Position numbers and translations under genes: made by a program. 64,000 nt of DNA from Porphyra umbilicalis (lineage: Eukaryota; Rhodophyta; Bangiophyceae; Bangiales; Bangiaceae), in NCBI GenBank assembly GCA_002049455.2, contig KV918917.1:105509-169508 (forward strand). The letters run 5' to 3'. Positions 50,722 through 62,919 of this stretch are shown here, one piece after another. The notes under the pieces were generated by a model, which was not told the DNA's origin, did no database searches, and was given only the letters and a program-made list of their open reading frames with translations. How positions within the stretch are numbered: the stretch's first letter is position 1; every line of letters begins with the position of its first letter.

Positions 50722-52871
50722 CTACTTGCCGAGGTTGCGCGCGAGCTTGGTCGCGACCGCGTCGATGAACCCTTCCGTAGTCACATACGTGTCCTCAGTC
50801 GCGGCCGATGCCGAGCCGTGGACGCAAATGGCCAGGTCCTTGGTCATGATACCGCCCTCCACGGTGCCAATGGTCGCCTTCTCCAAGGCCGTCCCAAAAT
50901 TGACCAACGCGTCGTTACCGTCGAGCTTGCCGCGGTGGGAGAGGGCGCGGGACCACGCGAAAATGGACGCGATCGAGTTGGTGCTGGTTGCCTCGCCGGC
51001 CTGGTGCTTGCGCCAATGGCGGGTAACTGTGCAGTTCAGCAAAGCGAAAAACATCATAGGATGCGACGTAACAACACGTCAGTCGTCATCATTCACTAGT
51101 GGCCCAGCATCAGAGCTGCAAGAAGAGCTGAACACTGTCGCTGTCCAGCAACAAAAAGACGGAGAAAAGGGCAGACAACGTACCAGTACCGTGAGCAGCC
51201 TCAGAGCAGAAGGTCTTGCCATCCGGGTGCAGCAGGACCGACGTCATGAGACCGAGGGAGCCATAACCCTGCGCGACAATGTCGGATTGAACTGCAGCGC
51301 GTTGCCACAGCAGGGCAGCCGAGCGACAGACAGAAAACATGGCGCGAGTCAGAAACTGCTGCACTGCGCAACAAGCCACCCACCCGCTGCGAGGACCAGC
51401 GCTCGCAAAAATCGAGACCGCACCAGCACTTACCATCACCGTCATAGTTTTTCAGGGCAAGCACGTAGCCACCATCGTTCTTGACTGCAGGACCAGAGCC
51501 AAACGAGAAGGGGACCGATAACAGACAGAGCACAACACAGGGTCATCGGCAGCGTCAGTGATCCGCGCCGGCAACGCCGTGACGCTACTTCGTTGTCAAC
51601 GGACGCGAAAGGACGGCCGAGAGAAAAGTGCCACGCATAGCAGTGTCCAAGGATGCTGGGGGCCCACAGCGCCGGGCCTAGCGCCACACCCGACCAGCAA
51701 GCTGGCCACCGCCGCGGCAAACGTACCCATCTGCGCGACCATGTCGTCAATCAGCCGCATCTCATACTGCACGTCCGGAAACTCCTGGCCAACTTCGGCA
51801 AAGATGTCGGCAAAGCGGCCGTCGTACACCTTCAAAATCGTGTTCTTGGTCGCCAAGTACAGCGGCATGCCACGGGACTGGGCGTACAGGAAGGAGGACC
51901 GCGCAAAGCCCCGGATGCTGTCATCGGTATTGTACATGCATAGGGCGATGCCCGGCTGGTCCGCCCCAAACTCAAACACCGTCCGCTCGACGGCCGCCCC
52001 GCCGTCGGCCGGCTCGAAGCGCATCGTCAGCTTGCCGCCCGAGGGCGGCGTCAGCATATCCTGGCACGCATACTGGTCAGCGTACGCGTGGCGGCCGACA
52101 ATGATCGGCGCCTTCCACCCGGGGATAATGCGGGGGATGTTGCCGCAGATGATCGGCTCGCGAAAGACCGTGCCGTTGAGGAAGCCCCGGATTTGGCCGT
52201 TGGGCGACCGGTACATCTTTTTGAGCCCAAACTCCTTGACGCGCCCGGCATCGGGAGTGATCGTCGCGCACTTGACCCCGACGGAGCATTCGAGAATGGC
52301 CGCAGCAGCGTCGAGGGTCACCTGATCATCCGTAGCGTCGCGGTTGGGGAGGCCGAGGTCAAACTCGCGGAGCTTGTCCTCGACGGCAACGTGCGGGAAG
52401 ACGAGCTTCTCGCGGATCAGCTGCCAGATGAGGCGGGTCATCTCATCGCTGCGGGGTCCGACACAAAACCATCGCGGTAGGCCACCGACGCAGCAACAAC
52501 AGAGCCGCGCAGGGCAGAGAGCAACTAGCACCATGTCAGCGTCAACAGCGCCCGAGCCCACTCACGCGCCAGCGCCGCCACGACCCTCACCCAGAGACTC
52601 GACTCGCCGACGCGCGCGCCCCCGACACGGCTGCCGACCACCCCCCAACGCACCCATTCATGTCGACAATCTGTCCGTCCACGGGGATGCGCGCCGACGC
52701 TGCCGTCGCGAGCGCGCGGAGGCCCGGCGCGCCGCCCACCGCGGGCGGCGATGCAGACATGGCCACCCGCCCAGCGAGCGCCGCGGCGCCGCCGCCACGC
52801 ACGCCGACCGGCAGCAGGCCGCTGCTAAAGCCGACGCGCCCGCCGGCAATGGCGGCGCGCAGGGCTTGCAT
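50722..52871 (-). CDS. IDH: NADP-dependent isocitrate dehydrogenase, five exons
   Basis: Exons 52871-52654, 52448-51727, 51484-51434, 51291-51184 and 51026-50722 are joined by GT-AG introns (205, 242, 142 and 157 bp), and the total is an exact 467-residue frame. The leader [20 protein letters not shown] and the following Arg/Ala-rich stretch look like a mitochondrial or plastid transit peptide. The enzyme begins at [20 protein letters not shown]. Family hallmarks follow: [96 protein letters not shown] and [15 protein letters not shown]. It oxidises isocitrate to 2-oxoglutarate and makes NADPH. No peroxisomal C-terminal signal (ends ARNLGK). The short exon 3 (51 bp) carries the conserved KNYDGD. 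Confidence 0.97.
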
Positions 52872-55467
52872 GGCGAGGAGGGTGGCGGGCGGGAAGCGGG
52901 GGAAAGGGACGAGACGGGGACGCGGCGGTGCGGGCGCGGGGGGGCGGGGGGGAGAGAGCGGCGGGGGAAGCGACGGCAGCAACGGGCGGCCGATGCAGGT
53001 CTTCGGGGCGGGCGCGAGGACGGTGGCGACACGGCCCGAGACACGAAACCGCCGAGTCAACACCCCCCCGCCGTTGCCGCTCAGCAACAGTGGGAGAGTC
53101 TGGGCAAGCGTATCGCTGGGCGGGGGTGGCGCGGGTGCCTGCGCAGGACCCGCGGGGGGCCAAGCGGGAGCCGCCTGCGCTGTGGAAGAGAGCCGACGCC
53201 CGCCGCGTCGGGCGATTGGCCCGATGGCCATCGGAGGCGTGGCGCAGAGCCGCCCGACGTTGCGTGCGCGCCCGCGGTGGTTGGTTGCGGGGCGCGATCC
53301 GCAGCAATGAATCTGCCGGTTACGTGGCATGGTCAACCTCCCAGCCGCGGTCGTGGTGGATGCACGCGGAGATATGGGTCTGGGGAGGTTGGGTTTCTGT
53401 AATTACTTGGATTTCTCTTGGTCGGCGGCCCAATACAGCATTTCGCCTTTGTTGTTGGTTCCATTGCTGTCCAGAGAACAGCCACACAGACTTGAGAGAA
53501 AGCTCTGAAAGTACTGATTCGAAGAGCACCTCAGCCCAAATGTGTCCAAGTGCATCCTCGTGGCACCCAAAAGACAGTGTTTGACGCACCGTTTGGTATC
53601 CCATCTCGATCAGCCGTGGCCCGTGTGGTCGGAGAGGGCTTTTGTACGGAAACGGATACAGCCAGAAACGGGCACCAGATCCAACCTCGTGGCTGCTTTC
53701 GACAACAGCCACGGGCTTTGTAGGACCGTTGACCAGCGCTGGCGCACCCCCACGGTGCGCCTCTGTGCCCTCCTTGCCAGCCAACAAGCGCGTCGGTTTG
53801 CTGCAGCAAGCCAGCGCTGGCTGCTGCGCCTCTGATCCTTCCCGCCTTGGTCGCCAGCGCCTCGGCCGCTCTCCCCATCCGGCCCATTGCATCCTCACCA
53901 CACGGGCGGCGGTGGCTGCGTCGCAGGCCAATCCCGGCGCTCGCAGCAACGTACCACGGCGTGTTCACCCGCAGCGCGTCGGTACGCCCACGGCGGCGAC
54001 CGCCCCAACGCGTTGCGATGGCGGGATACCGACGCGGCGGCGGCGGCCAACGCGTGCGGGCGCGGCACCACAGCGGGCCATGGCGCCGGCGGCTGCAGTG
54101 GCAAGAAGCAAGGCACACGCGTGGACGTTGGGTCCACCACGGGCTGGCACCCGCGTGTCTGGACGACGGCGGGGGCGCGCGGCCGTGCGCGAGCAGCGGC
54201 ACCCGACGTGGGCGGCACTGGGTGCCATCCCGTGGGCCCGCTGCGAAAAAACAGGTGTGACGGCGGCCCGTCCAAAGCGGAAACCGCCACGACCAAACTC
54301 ACGAGCGCCGCTGGCCCGGGGTTGTCCGCGCCGCAAGCGAGACCCCCCCGCCGAGATCCCCCCACGCGATTCCCGAAACCCCCCCCCAATCGACCGCAAG
54401 CCAAAACGGTCCCCGCCGACGCGCCGCCGGCGGGCGCGGCCGCCGGAAGCGCCGGCGCGGGCGCGGCACCAGGCGCGTTCCCCACCCGCCCGCCACGCCG
54501 CGCCACGGCGGATCGGGTGCGATGGGTCTGGATGGCGGGGCCACCCCCTCCGGCCGCTCCCACCCCCCCCCCCCCTCTCCCGCCACCCCCCTCCCCCCTC
54601 TCCCGCCCCGCCCCGCCGCGCCCGCCCGTTGACGTTGCGGCCGGCGCGGCGGCGCGCGCCACGCGGGCGGCGCGCCCCCGCTGCCGCGCGGTGCTGCAAA
54701 CGGCAGCGGCGGCCGCGCGGCGCGTGCGCGGGCGGCGCGTGCCCCCCCTGCGCGCCCGCCGCGCATTCCCGCCGCGCCGCCCGTGCCGCCGCCCGCCCGC
54801 CCACCCGCCGCCCGCCCCCGCCCCCGCCCGGGGCGCGGCCGTCGCGACCGCCGCCGCCGCGGCGGCGCGGGGCGGCGAGCGGCGCGTGGCGCGCGGCGGC
54901 TCCCCCCCCCGCCGGCTCGTTGACCGCGCCGCGCGCCGCGCCGCGTCGGGGCACGCCGACGCGGCGGCGCGGCGGGCGGCGGCGGCGGCGGCAACGGCGG
55001 CGGGGGGGGTGGTGCCGTCCGGCCCCGTGTGCCCCGCCGCGCGCCCCCCCCCGTGACCGGCGCGCGACCGTCGGGGCGGTCCCCCGCGGTCGCGGCGGCG
55101 GCGGCGGCGGTGTTTGACCGCCGCACGGCAGGTGGTGGCGCCCGACGGCCCCCGCTCCGTGCGCGCCACCGTGCGCGGCGCCCCCCCCCCCCCCCCCCCG
55201 CATCTCCTTCCCTCCCACCAATTTTCCCCGCACGGCGCTCCCCACGCCCCGCTCTGGCTCCCCCCCCCGCTGGCGCCGCTCCCCGCCCTTTTTTCCCCTT
55301 GCTCGTTTCGACCGCGCCCATTCCCCCCTTCCCTCCCCTCCCCGTTCCACCATCCCCCACCCCCCCCTCCCCACTCCCATTGATCGCTCCCCCCCCCCCC
55401 CCCCCCACCGCCGCCCCGCCCCCCCCCCCCCCCCCCACCGTGCGTCGTGCGCGTGCGCGGTGGGGCC
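52872..55467. other. IDH upstream region and GC-rich DNA, no certain gene
   Basis: 52.87-53.3 kb is GC-rich and probably the IDH promoter and leader. At 53320-53800 a minus-strand reading of ordinary composition (ARFWLYPFPYKSPLRPHGPR, YQTVRQTLSFGCHEDALGHI) could be a small gene or a fragment; no start or family was recognised. 53.8-55.46 kb is extremely GC-rich and open in almost every frame, with long C-runs, and no gene can be defended there. Confidence 0.4.
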
Positions 55468-58400
55468 ATGCCCCCCCTCGGCGACGCCCCGTCGCCGGCG
55501 CTCCTCGCCGCGTGGCTCGCCGGCCGCCGCGCGCTCCTCGCGCGCCCGCGCGTGCGGCAGCGCGTGGCGGCGGCGGCCGCGTGCCCCGCCTCTGCCGCCG
55601 CCGCCACCGCCCCGACCGACGCGTGGGAGGGCGACTCGTGGGCGTCGGGCGGCAGCGGGACCACCCATGAGAGCGACGGCGACGGCGGCGGGGGGTGACG
55701 GTCGGCGCCGCCGCCGCCGCTGCCGACGCCGCCCCCGCCCCGCCGCCGCCACCGCCGTCGCCGCCACTGGCGGCGCGGCCACTGGCGGCGGCGGCACCCC
55801 CCGCCGACGCGGCGCTGGTGGCGGCCATTGCCGCCGCCGGCGGCCCCGTGCGGGCGGCCATTTGGCGGCTGCTCGAGGCGGCCACGGCGGCGCCGGGACG
55901 ACGGGGCGGCGGCGGCGGCGGCGGGGGCGGGGGTGGGGGCGCCGGCGGCGGCGGCGTCGCCCCCGCCCCGCGCGCCCAACCGCCGGTGGGGGGGAGGCGG
56001 CCGCCGTTGCCAGCGCCGCCGCCGCCGACGGCGGGTCGCCCGTGCGCCCGCCCGCGGGGGCGGGTGTGGCGGGGGCGGCGGCGGCGGGGGGGGGGGGTGG
56101 CGGGCGCCGCCGCCGCCGCCGACGCGCCCCCCGCCGCCGCCGCGGGTGTCGACGGTGCGGCTGCTGGCGGCGGCGGCGGCGGCGGCGCGACTGCGGACGC
56201 GCCGCCGCCGGCGGCCGCCGCCGCCGCCGCCGCCGCCAATGCAGACACGGCGGCCGCCGCCGCGGGCGACAGCGCGACGGCCGGCGGCGCCGTCGACGCG
56301 GCAACGGCGGCGGCCGCCGGCGGCAGCGACGGGGACGCGGCCGCCGCCGGGGCGGGGGGGGCGCCGCGACGGCGTGGGCGGGTGCGTCGCGCCGCCGGCG
56401 CCGGTGGCGCCGCCGGCGGCGGCGGCACCCGCCGACGGCGGTGCGGCGGCGGCAGGGGCCCCGGCCGACGGTGGTGTGTCGGTGGCAGGGCCGCCCGCCA
56501 GTGGCCCCGCCGCGGCGCCGTCTCCCGCGGCAGACGCCGCAGCGGCGGTGGCGGCGGTGGCGGCGGCGGTGGCGGCGGCGGCGGCGTCGGCGGCGGCAGC
56601 GGCGGCGGCGGCGGCGGCGGCGGCGGCCGCCGGTGGGGCGGGTGTCCCCCCCCCCCCGCTGCCGTCGCGCCGCCCGACTCGACCGACGCGTTGCGGGGGG
56701 CGGCGGCGGTGCCCGACGACGGCGGCGCCCCCCCCCGCCCGACTCTCTCTCGCCCGCCGTGGGCGCCACAGAGGCGGGGGGTCCACCCCCCCCCCCGCCG
56801 TCCGCGTGGATGGCGGCGGCCCGGCGCCGCTCCTCCCCGACGACACCTCCCCGTCGTCGGCGTCCTTGGCGAGCGCCCCATCCATCCCGCCGCCCGAGTC
56901 GCCGCCCTACACCCCCGTGGCGCCGGCAGCCGCGTCGCCGTCGATGGCGGCGGGCGTGGCGTTGCCGCCGCCGCCGCTGTCGCCGCCGCCGCCGCTGTGG
57001 TCGGCGCCGTCAGACGCGGGGGCACCCGCCGCGGCGGCGGCGGCGGCGACGGCAGCAGCAGCGGCGGTGGTGGTGGTGCCCCCCGACGCCCCCGCCCCGC
57101 CGCCGGCCGCGTCGGCCCGCCCGTGCCCGACGTGCGTGTGCTCGCCGGCGGCGGCGGATGGCCCCCCCCCCACGTTCCCCCACCGATGCGCGGCGGCCCC
57201 CCCCCCGGGGGCGCGGTGCCCCCCCCCCCGGGGGCGCGGTGCCCCCCCCCCCCCCCCCCCTACGGCGACGCGGCGGCCACGGAGCTCCGCCTCGCCGTCC
57301 TTGCCGCCCACACGGCCGCCCTCGAGGCGGCCGTGCGGTCGACGGCGGCGGCGGCGGCGGCCGCCACGGCCACCGCCGAGCGCGACGCGGTGCTCGAGGC
57401 GGCCGCCGAGGCGGCGGCGGCCGACTGGGGGCGGCCGCCCCCGCCGTGGCCACGGCCGCCACGTGGTGGGGGGGAGGACGGCGGCGACGGCGCGGGGGGG
57501 GGGTGCCCGACCGCCGCCGCCGCGCGACCATGGCGGGGGGGGAGATGGCGGCGGCGGCGGCCGCCGACGCGTCTGCGACGGCCGCCCCGACGCGGCGGGC
57601 GGGGGCGGCACCCCCCGCCGCCCCCCCGCCGACGCGCCCCGCCGCCGCGCGCCAGACGCGCTCTGCCGCCGCGCGTCGACGGGCACGTCTGACGGCGGCG
57701 GGGGTGACGGCGGCGGCGGGCGCCGTGTGTCCTCCCGCCTCGGGTGGCTGGCGCGCGGCGCGTGCCGCCTCGGGCGGTTGACGGGGGGGGGGGCGGTGGG
57801 GGGGGGGGCGCCGCCGGCGGCGGCGGCGCCGCCGCGTCGTTTGCCGGCGGCATCCTCGGCCGCACCGCGGGCGGGCGCGTCACGATCCGCTCGTGGGACG
57901 AGGTTGGCGAGGACGACGAGGGCGGGGAGGGGGAGGGGGAGGGGAGGGGGAACCCCCCGCCACGGCGGCGGGTGCGACGGCGACGGGGGCCCCGACGGGC
58001 GGCGACGACCCCGCCGTTGGCGGCGACGGCGACGACGACGGCGGGACGCACGGGGGAATCGGCGGCGGCGGCGGCGGCGGCGGCAGCAGCGGCGGCGACA
58101 GCGGTAGCGGGTCAGATGCGGCGGCACCACCGCCGCGGGCCGGCGGCGGCGGCGGCGGCGGCGGCGCCCGCGGTGCGGCGGCAGCGACGCAGCTGCGCCT
58201 GTGGCAGGCGCTCGTCGGCGCGTTGCGGGTGCGCGCGGAGGAGCTCGGCTGCCGCGCCGCCGACGCGGAGGAGCGGCTGCGGCTGGCGCGCGTCGCGGCG
58301 GCGGGGCGGGCCAAGCAGGCGGGGGCGGGGGCGGGGGCGGCGGGGGGGGGGGGGGGGGGTCCGCACCTGGGCCCTCGAAACCGTGTGGGAGGCGGACGAG

Positions 58401-58468
58401 GGGGGGGGGGGTGGGGCGCCGAGGGGCGCCGGTCGGGGGGGGGGGGGGGGCGCGAAGCCCCGTTTTGA
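55468..58468 (+). CDS. Probable low-complexity coiled-coil protein gene, frame broken several times
   Basis: Protein-like islands follow one another on the plus strand in different frames. 55468-55697: MPPLGDAPSPALLAAWLAGR, ending AWEGDSWASGGSGTTHESDG. About 55740-55900: DAALVAAIAAAGGPVRAAIW. About 56840-57100: DTSPSSASLASAPSIPPPES. 57262-57450: TELRLAVLAAHTAALEAAVR, AERDAVLEAAAEAAAADWGR. 57831-57940: GGRVTIRSWDEVGEDDEG. 58170-58310: TQLRLWQALVGALRVRAEEL, RAADAEERLRLARVAAAGRA, ending EAPF at 58468. Frame changes between islands fall in long G or C runs. Taken together this suggests one Ala-rich coiled-coil protein with Pro- and Gly-rich linkers. The join is inference and exons are not excluded. 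Family unknown. Confidence 0.4.
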
Positions 58469-58773
58469 GGGGGGGGGGGGGGGGTGGAGGTGCCCCGCGC
58501 GGCGGCGCCTGGCGCGCGCGCGGCAGCGGCGCAAGCGGTGGCGTGGAGAGACAAAATATACGATGCGCGCCGTGCGCAGCGTGCGAGCTGCGCGTGGCGC
58601 ACGCGTCGCGGTACATCCTTTGCCCGCGGGGAGGAAACCGACGCCCGCGGGACCCCTCAAGAACGACTCTCCAAAACAGCCGACGCCCCCGCCCGTCCCC
58701 CGTGACGGCTGCCGCGGCCCTCCCCCCAACCCCCCCCCCCTCAATACCACCCAATGCATGCATCAACCCCCCA

Positions 58774-59501
58774 CTACACAAAGCACAAGAGGAACATGTG
58801 GATGAAGAGCAGCCCCGCGAGCACCGCCGCCAAGATGCCCATCGGCTCGAACCAGCGGCGCACGAGCACCTCCACCTCCCGGCGGCACCCCCGCCCCTGC
58901 GCCTCGGACCCGCCCACGCAGGGCGCACAAAAGCGCGCATCGGTGATCGTACACGCGCCCGCCACCGCCTCGTCGGGGCTACACTCGACGCACTGGTCGT
59001 TGGCGTACCCCCGGCACCCGAGCGCCGCCTCAATCCCACACACGTCCCCCGGCGACGCGGCGACCGTCTGCGTCCAGGCGTCGGAGAAGTACGCGTCGAC
59101 GGCCGACCGCAGCGGCACCGCCGCGACGAGGAGCGACGAGACGGCGAGGAAGAGGGCGAGCACAAAGGCGATAAACTGGAGCGTCACAAACAGGATGGCA
59201 AACACGACGGGGATGCGGCGGGACGACAGCACGACGGCGACGGCGACGTAGAGGAGGGCGAGCCCGACGCCGAGCACCATGCCGAGGATGCCGAGCCGCA
59301 CGGCCGACGCAAAGAAGGAGGGGCCGTCGTAGGTGAGGGGCAGCACGGGGCCATTGACTTTGACGACATTGTACACGCCGACGGCGGCGAGGCCGAGGGC
59401 GAGCGCGAGGATGAGCGCCGAAAAGACGGCGTGGAGGATGAGGCCGGGGCCTTTGGCGGGGGGGTCCCCAGACGACGCCGCTTCCGCGTCGCCGCGCGCC
59501 A

Positions 59502-59502
<1 letters not shown>
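58774..59502 (-). CDS. Tetraspanin-like four-helix membrane protein
   Basis: The ATG at 59502-59500 (MARGDAEAASSGDPPAKGPG) gives 242 residues and a stop TAG at 58776-58774. Three hydrophobic segments come early: LILHAVFSALILALALGLAA (about 21-45), SAVRLGILGMVLGVGLALLY (about 65-92) and IPVVFAILFVTLQFIAFVLA (about 95-128). A large loop of about 85 residues with paired cysteines follows (VCGIEAALGCRGYANDQCVE, FCAPCVGG), and then a fourth segment, MGILAAVLAGLLFIHMFLLC, at the very end. This layout is that of tetraspanins, membrane organisers with a disulfide-bonded large extracellular loop, but the classical CCG motif is missing, so the family call is tentative. A GGC tract directly precedes the ATG. 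Confidence 0.72.
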
Positions 59503-59549
<47 letters not shown>

Positions 59550-59550
59550 G
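59503..59550. repeat. GGC trinucleotide tract, about 16 units
   Basis: An uninterrupted GGC tract lies immediately before the start codon of the tetraspanin-like gene (on the minus strand GCC, in frame, would read poly-Ala). It is likely 5' leader and length-variable. Confidence 0.85.
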
Positions 59551-60965
59551 CGGCGGGTGCGGCGGGGGGGGGCAGGGGCGGGGGGGACCACCAACGCGGT
59601 TTGGGCGCGCCGGCCGGTCACGGCGGGCGGGCGCGGGGCGGGCGCGGGGGCGGTCACGGGCGGCGGGTGTCGTCGGCCAACGCGGTCCCCGCCGCGCGTC
59701 GCGGGCGGTGACCGACGCGTGACGACGGTCGGCGTCAGTCGACGCGGGCGCGCCCCGTCGGCCGCTGCGAGCACGCGCGGGGCGGCACCAAACGGACGCC
59801 GTCGCACGAGCGCCGGCGGGTGCCGTTGCGGGCGACCGGCGGGGGAAGCGCGGGGGGCGGGCGGCGTGACGCGTCGCGGGGACCCGACGCCCACGTCTGC
59901 GTGACGTGACGCGACAGACGGGGCTGGATGCGCACCCGCCGCAGCCGCGGGCGCCGGCGGGGGCGCCGCACCGCTGGCCCCGCCGCCGGCTGCCGCGCTG
60001 GCACCCACCCGCCCCCGCCCGCCCCCGCCCGGGGCGTCGGCGCGGCGGGGGGCGGCCAAGTGGCACACACCGCCGGGGGGGGGGGGGGGGGGGCGAGACA
60101 ACGAGGGCACCGTGGCGGCCGTTACAGCACCACGCGCGGGCGCGCGCGTGGGAAAACGGGTGGCCGCCGACGGACGCTGCGCGCGTCAGGCCAGGCGGGC
60201 AGATCTCCCCCCGCGCGCGGGCGGGGCAGGGGCGGGCGCCACCTGGGGGGCGCCCGTGTGGCCGTTTTGGCGCGTGCGACGCGACGCGCGGCGTGGCGCG
60301 GGCGCAGCGTGCGCGCGGCTGCCCGCGTCCGCCGTCGCCGCGGGTGGAGTGCGGGGCGGCGGCAGCGGTGCGCGCCTGCCAAGAGCCGCACCGGCGCGTG
60401 TCGTCACGCGCGGGCGGGGACGGGGGTGATTGGTCCTTGAGCGGCCACCTGTCAAGAGCGGTGGCGAGGACCGGATTTTGCGGGAAACCGCCGATGGGTC
60501 TTGCACGAAAGGTGGGGTGGGGATGGAGGCATGAACCCAATTGGTCGAGGCATCTTGAGACGCTGTAAAGGGGAGGTTGTCTGAATGCGCCACGTTGACA
60601 TGACAGCCTCGCTCTATACTGTAGTAGTGTACAGTCATTATTCGCTTATGTGCCACTCACTTGGACAGCATGCTCTACAAGTGAATGGCCCCTAGAGCCT
60701 CAGGACCGCGATCTCTCGCGATCTCGGACTGAAAGAGGGTGCTACTTTTGTGGCGCATCCCTGCCATGAAAACGCATATCGACTGTATGGGGAGCAGGGT
60801 GGGGTTAGGATACGTTAGCCAATCAGATGCCCCGTCACAAAGCTTGTTCACACTTCTGGCGCGACGCAAAGAGCAGTACACCGACTCTGGATCCCGCCAA
60901 AAAACATGCACACGGAGCCGCACTATCATTGTGCGGCTCTGTGCGCCTGTTTTTGTTTGGCAGGC
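59551..60965. other. Upstream flank of the tetraspanin-like gene and intergenic DNA
   Basis: 59.55-60.4 kb is GC-rich and open in many frames, with a run of about 20 G near 60075-60094; no gene is supported. 60.43-60.95 kb is AT-richer and non-coding, and probably contains a promoter for the reading that starts at 60966. Confidence 0.4.
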
Positions 60966-61307
60966 ATGATGTCCGCGCGCGTGCGCCGCCCCACGTCGGC
61001 CTCGAACCTCGCTGGCCAGTGGGCGGCGCTGGCTGGCGGCGCGGCCTCCCTCTGCGGCGGCAGCGGGGAAGGGGGGATGGGGGGTTTTCATGAGGAGGCT
61101 CCCCGGGCGGACCCGGCGGCGACGGCGGTGGCGGCGGCGGCGGTGGCAGGTGGGGAGGGGCGGCGGCGGCGCGCCGCCGTCCGACTCTGCGGCCGCAGCA
61201 GAGGAAGGGGGTCCCGTGTGCGGGCGGTGGCGGAGGAACCGGCGGCGGCGTCGGCGGCGGTCGCGAGGCGGGGGGGGGTCGACGTCGGCAGGCGCCCCGG
61301 GCGGACA

Positions 61308-61340
<33 letters not shown>

Positions 61341-61922
61341 GGGGGTGGGGAGGGGTGGGGCCATCGCCTGGAGGCCGCCCGGGCGGACCTGACGGCGGCG
61401 GTGGCGGCGGTGGAGGGGTTTGGGGGGGGGGGGGAGGGGGGGAGTTTGTGGGCGCCTGTGGCAGCCTCGGTCGGGATGGGTGGGCGCCTGTCGTCCGCGG
61501 GCACCCCGGTCCGACGCGGCGGTGATGGGCGCCGCCGCCGCCGGCGCGTCCGTCGCGCCGTCTCGGCCGCCGCGGCGGGCGCGGCGGCGACGGCGGCGAC
61601 GGGCGGGGGTGGGTGGCCCGGTGTGGCGCGCGCCGCGCCTCGCCGCGGCGCCGAATCCCAACCGGTGGGGACCGCGCACGGGCGCCCGCCCGTCGGCGTC
61701 GGTGTCGGCCGTCGTGACGGGGGGGGGCGGGGCGCGCGCGCCGTCGTTGTGGCCTTTTTTGCCGCCGCCGCCGCCGACGCTGGCGGGGGGGCCACCGTGC
61801 CGGCCGCCGCGTCCGCGTCGGCGGCGGCGGCAGCGGCCGCCACCCCGCGGCCAAGGCGTCGTCGACATGGACAAGAAGAAAGTCGATTCCACGGTGCGAG
61901 CTTTGGGCGCCCGCGCGCGTAG
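60966..61922 (+). CDS. Possible Ala-rich coiled-coil protein gene
   Basis: An ATG pair at 60966 follows AT-richer DNA and opens MMSARVRRPTSASNLAGQWA and ALAGGAASLCGGSGEG. Three similar DNA segments (at about 61091, 61288 and 61369) encode variants of LEAARADLTAAVAAVEG, though not all in one frame. The frame ends at TAG 61920-61922. Frame breaks in G-runs are likely. No family recognised; the evidence is the repeat and the start context only. Confidence 0.3.
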
Positions 61923-61955
61923 CGCGGGCTGCCGCCCCCGACCGCCGAGTCGACG

Positions 61956-62919
61956 TCAATGGCGCCGGCGGGGTGCCACCGCCCCCCTACGCCCATCGCT
62001 GTCGGGAAGGGGTGGGGTGTCCCCCTCCCCCCCAACCCTCGACCCACCGCCAATGTCCTCGTCCCGCCACCCCCCCCCCCCCAGGCGGGGCACGAGCACC
62101 AGCCCCGCTCCCCCGAGGCGGTCAAAGCACACCTCCGAGGGGGCCCCGACCGGCCACGCCGCTGCGTCGGCTTGCGCGTCGGCCGCGTCGGGCGGGTCGT
62201 CTCGCGCCCCCCCCTCCCCCCTCCCCGCCGCCGCCGCCGCCACGTCGGCGCCGACGGCGGCCGTCTGCGGCGGCGCCACGTCGACAACCCCAACGACCTC
62301 GACCGGCAGGCCGCGGCCCGCGCCGCCCGCCCGCGCGCGGCGCCACGGCGGGGATGGCCGCCCGCGGCAGGGACGCGGCCGCCGTCGACGCCTTGCGGCG
62401 CCACACGTGCCGCTGCCGGCGCCGCGGGTGCACGCGCCGCTGGGGGCGGCGGCGAGCGTCGCCACAGCCCCCTCGACGGCGTGCACGGGGGCGACGAGCG
62501 GGGCGGGGATGTGACGGCCAGCCGCCGCCGTCGCCACCGGCGTCGTCTCCGCCGTCGCCCGTCCATTCGACAGAGGCGACGAGGCACCGCGCCGGGCGCC
62601 GCGGCGCCGCCGCCGATGCCACCACCCCCCACCCGCCGCCGCCGGCGCGGGGCGGTGCCGGTCCGAGGCGCGCGCCCACCGGCGCGGCGACCGCCGCCGG
62701 CGCCGCCAGGAAAACGACTTGCCCCCCCCGCTCCCCACCGTCGCCGTCGCCAGCGCCGTCGGGCGTGAGCGGGGGGCCAAGCACCCCCCCCCCGCACCGC
62801 CGACGGCGGCGCATCGTCGGCAGAGGCGACGGAGAGGAGCGCCGCCGTCGTCCCCGCCGGCGTGACGACGACCGTGAGGGGGGACAGGGGGGGGGGGTGG
62901 GGGGCGCCTGAGGGGTTCA
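61956..62919 (-). CDS. Possible minus-strand gene, frame broken, unknown family
   Basis: The ATG at 62919-62917 opens a beta-like sequence (PLTVVVTPAGTTAALLSVAS). Protein-like readings continue in other frames (GGQVVFLAAPAAVAAPVGAR, CLVASVEWTGDGGDD, IPAPLVAPVHAVEGAVATLA) and end GLPVEVVGVVDVAPPQ, then PSEVCFDRLGGAGLVLVPRL, with a stop at 61958-61956. C-runs separate the pieces. It would be convergent with the preceding reading, 34 bp apart. Function unknown. Confidence 0.33.

Noticed and set aside
53895-57025. Minus-strand ORFs of 900-1000 codons
   Set aside because: Shadows of GC-rich sequence; low-complexity translations that overlap each other and the better-supported plus-strand islands.
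61862-61900. FLLVHVDDAL on the minus strand, resembling a retrotransposon reverse-transcriptase motif
   Set aside because: No other reverse-transcriptase motif nearby and the surroundings are low-complexity; chance match.
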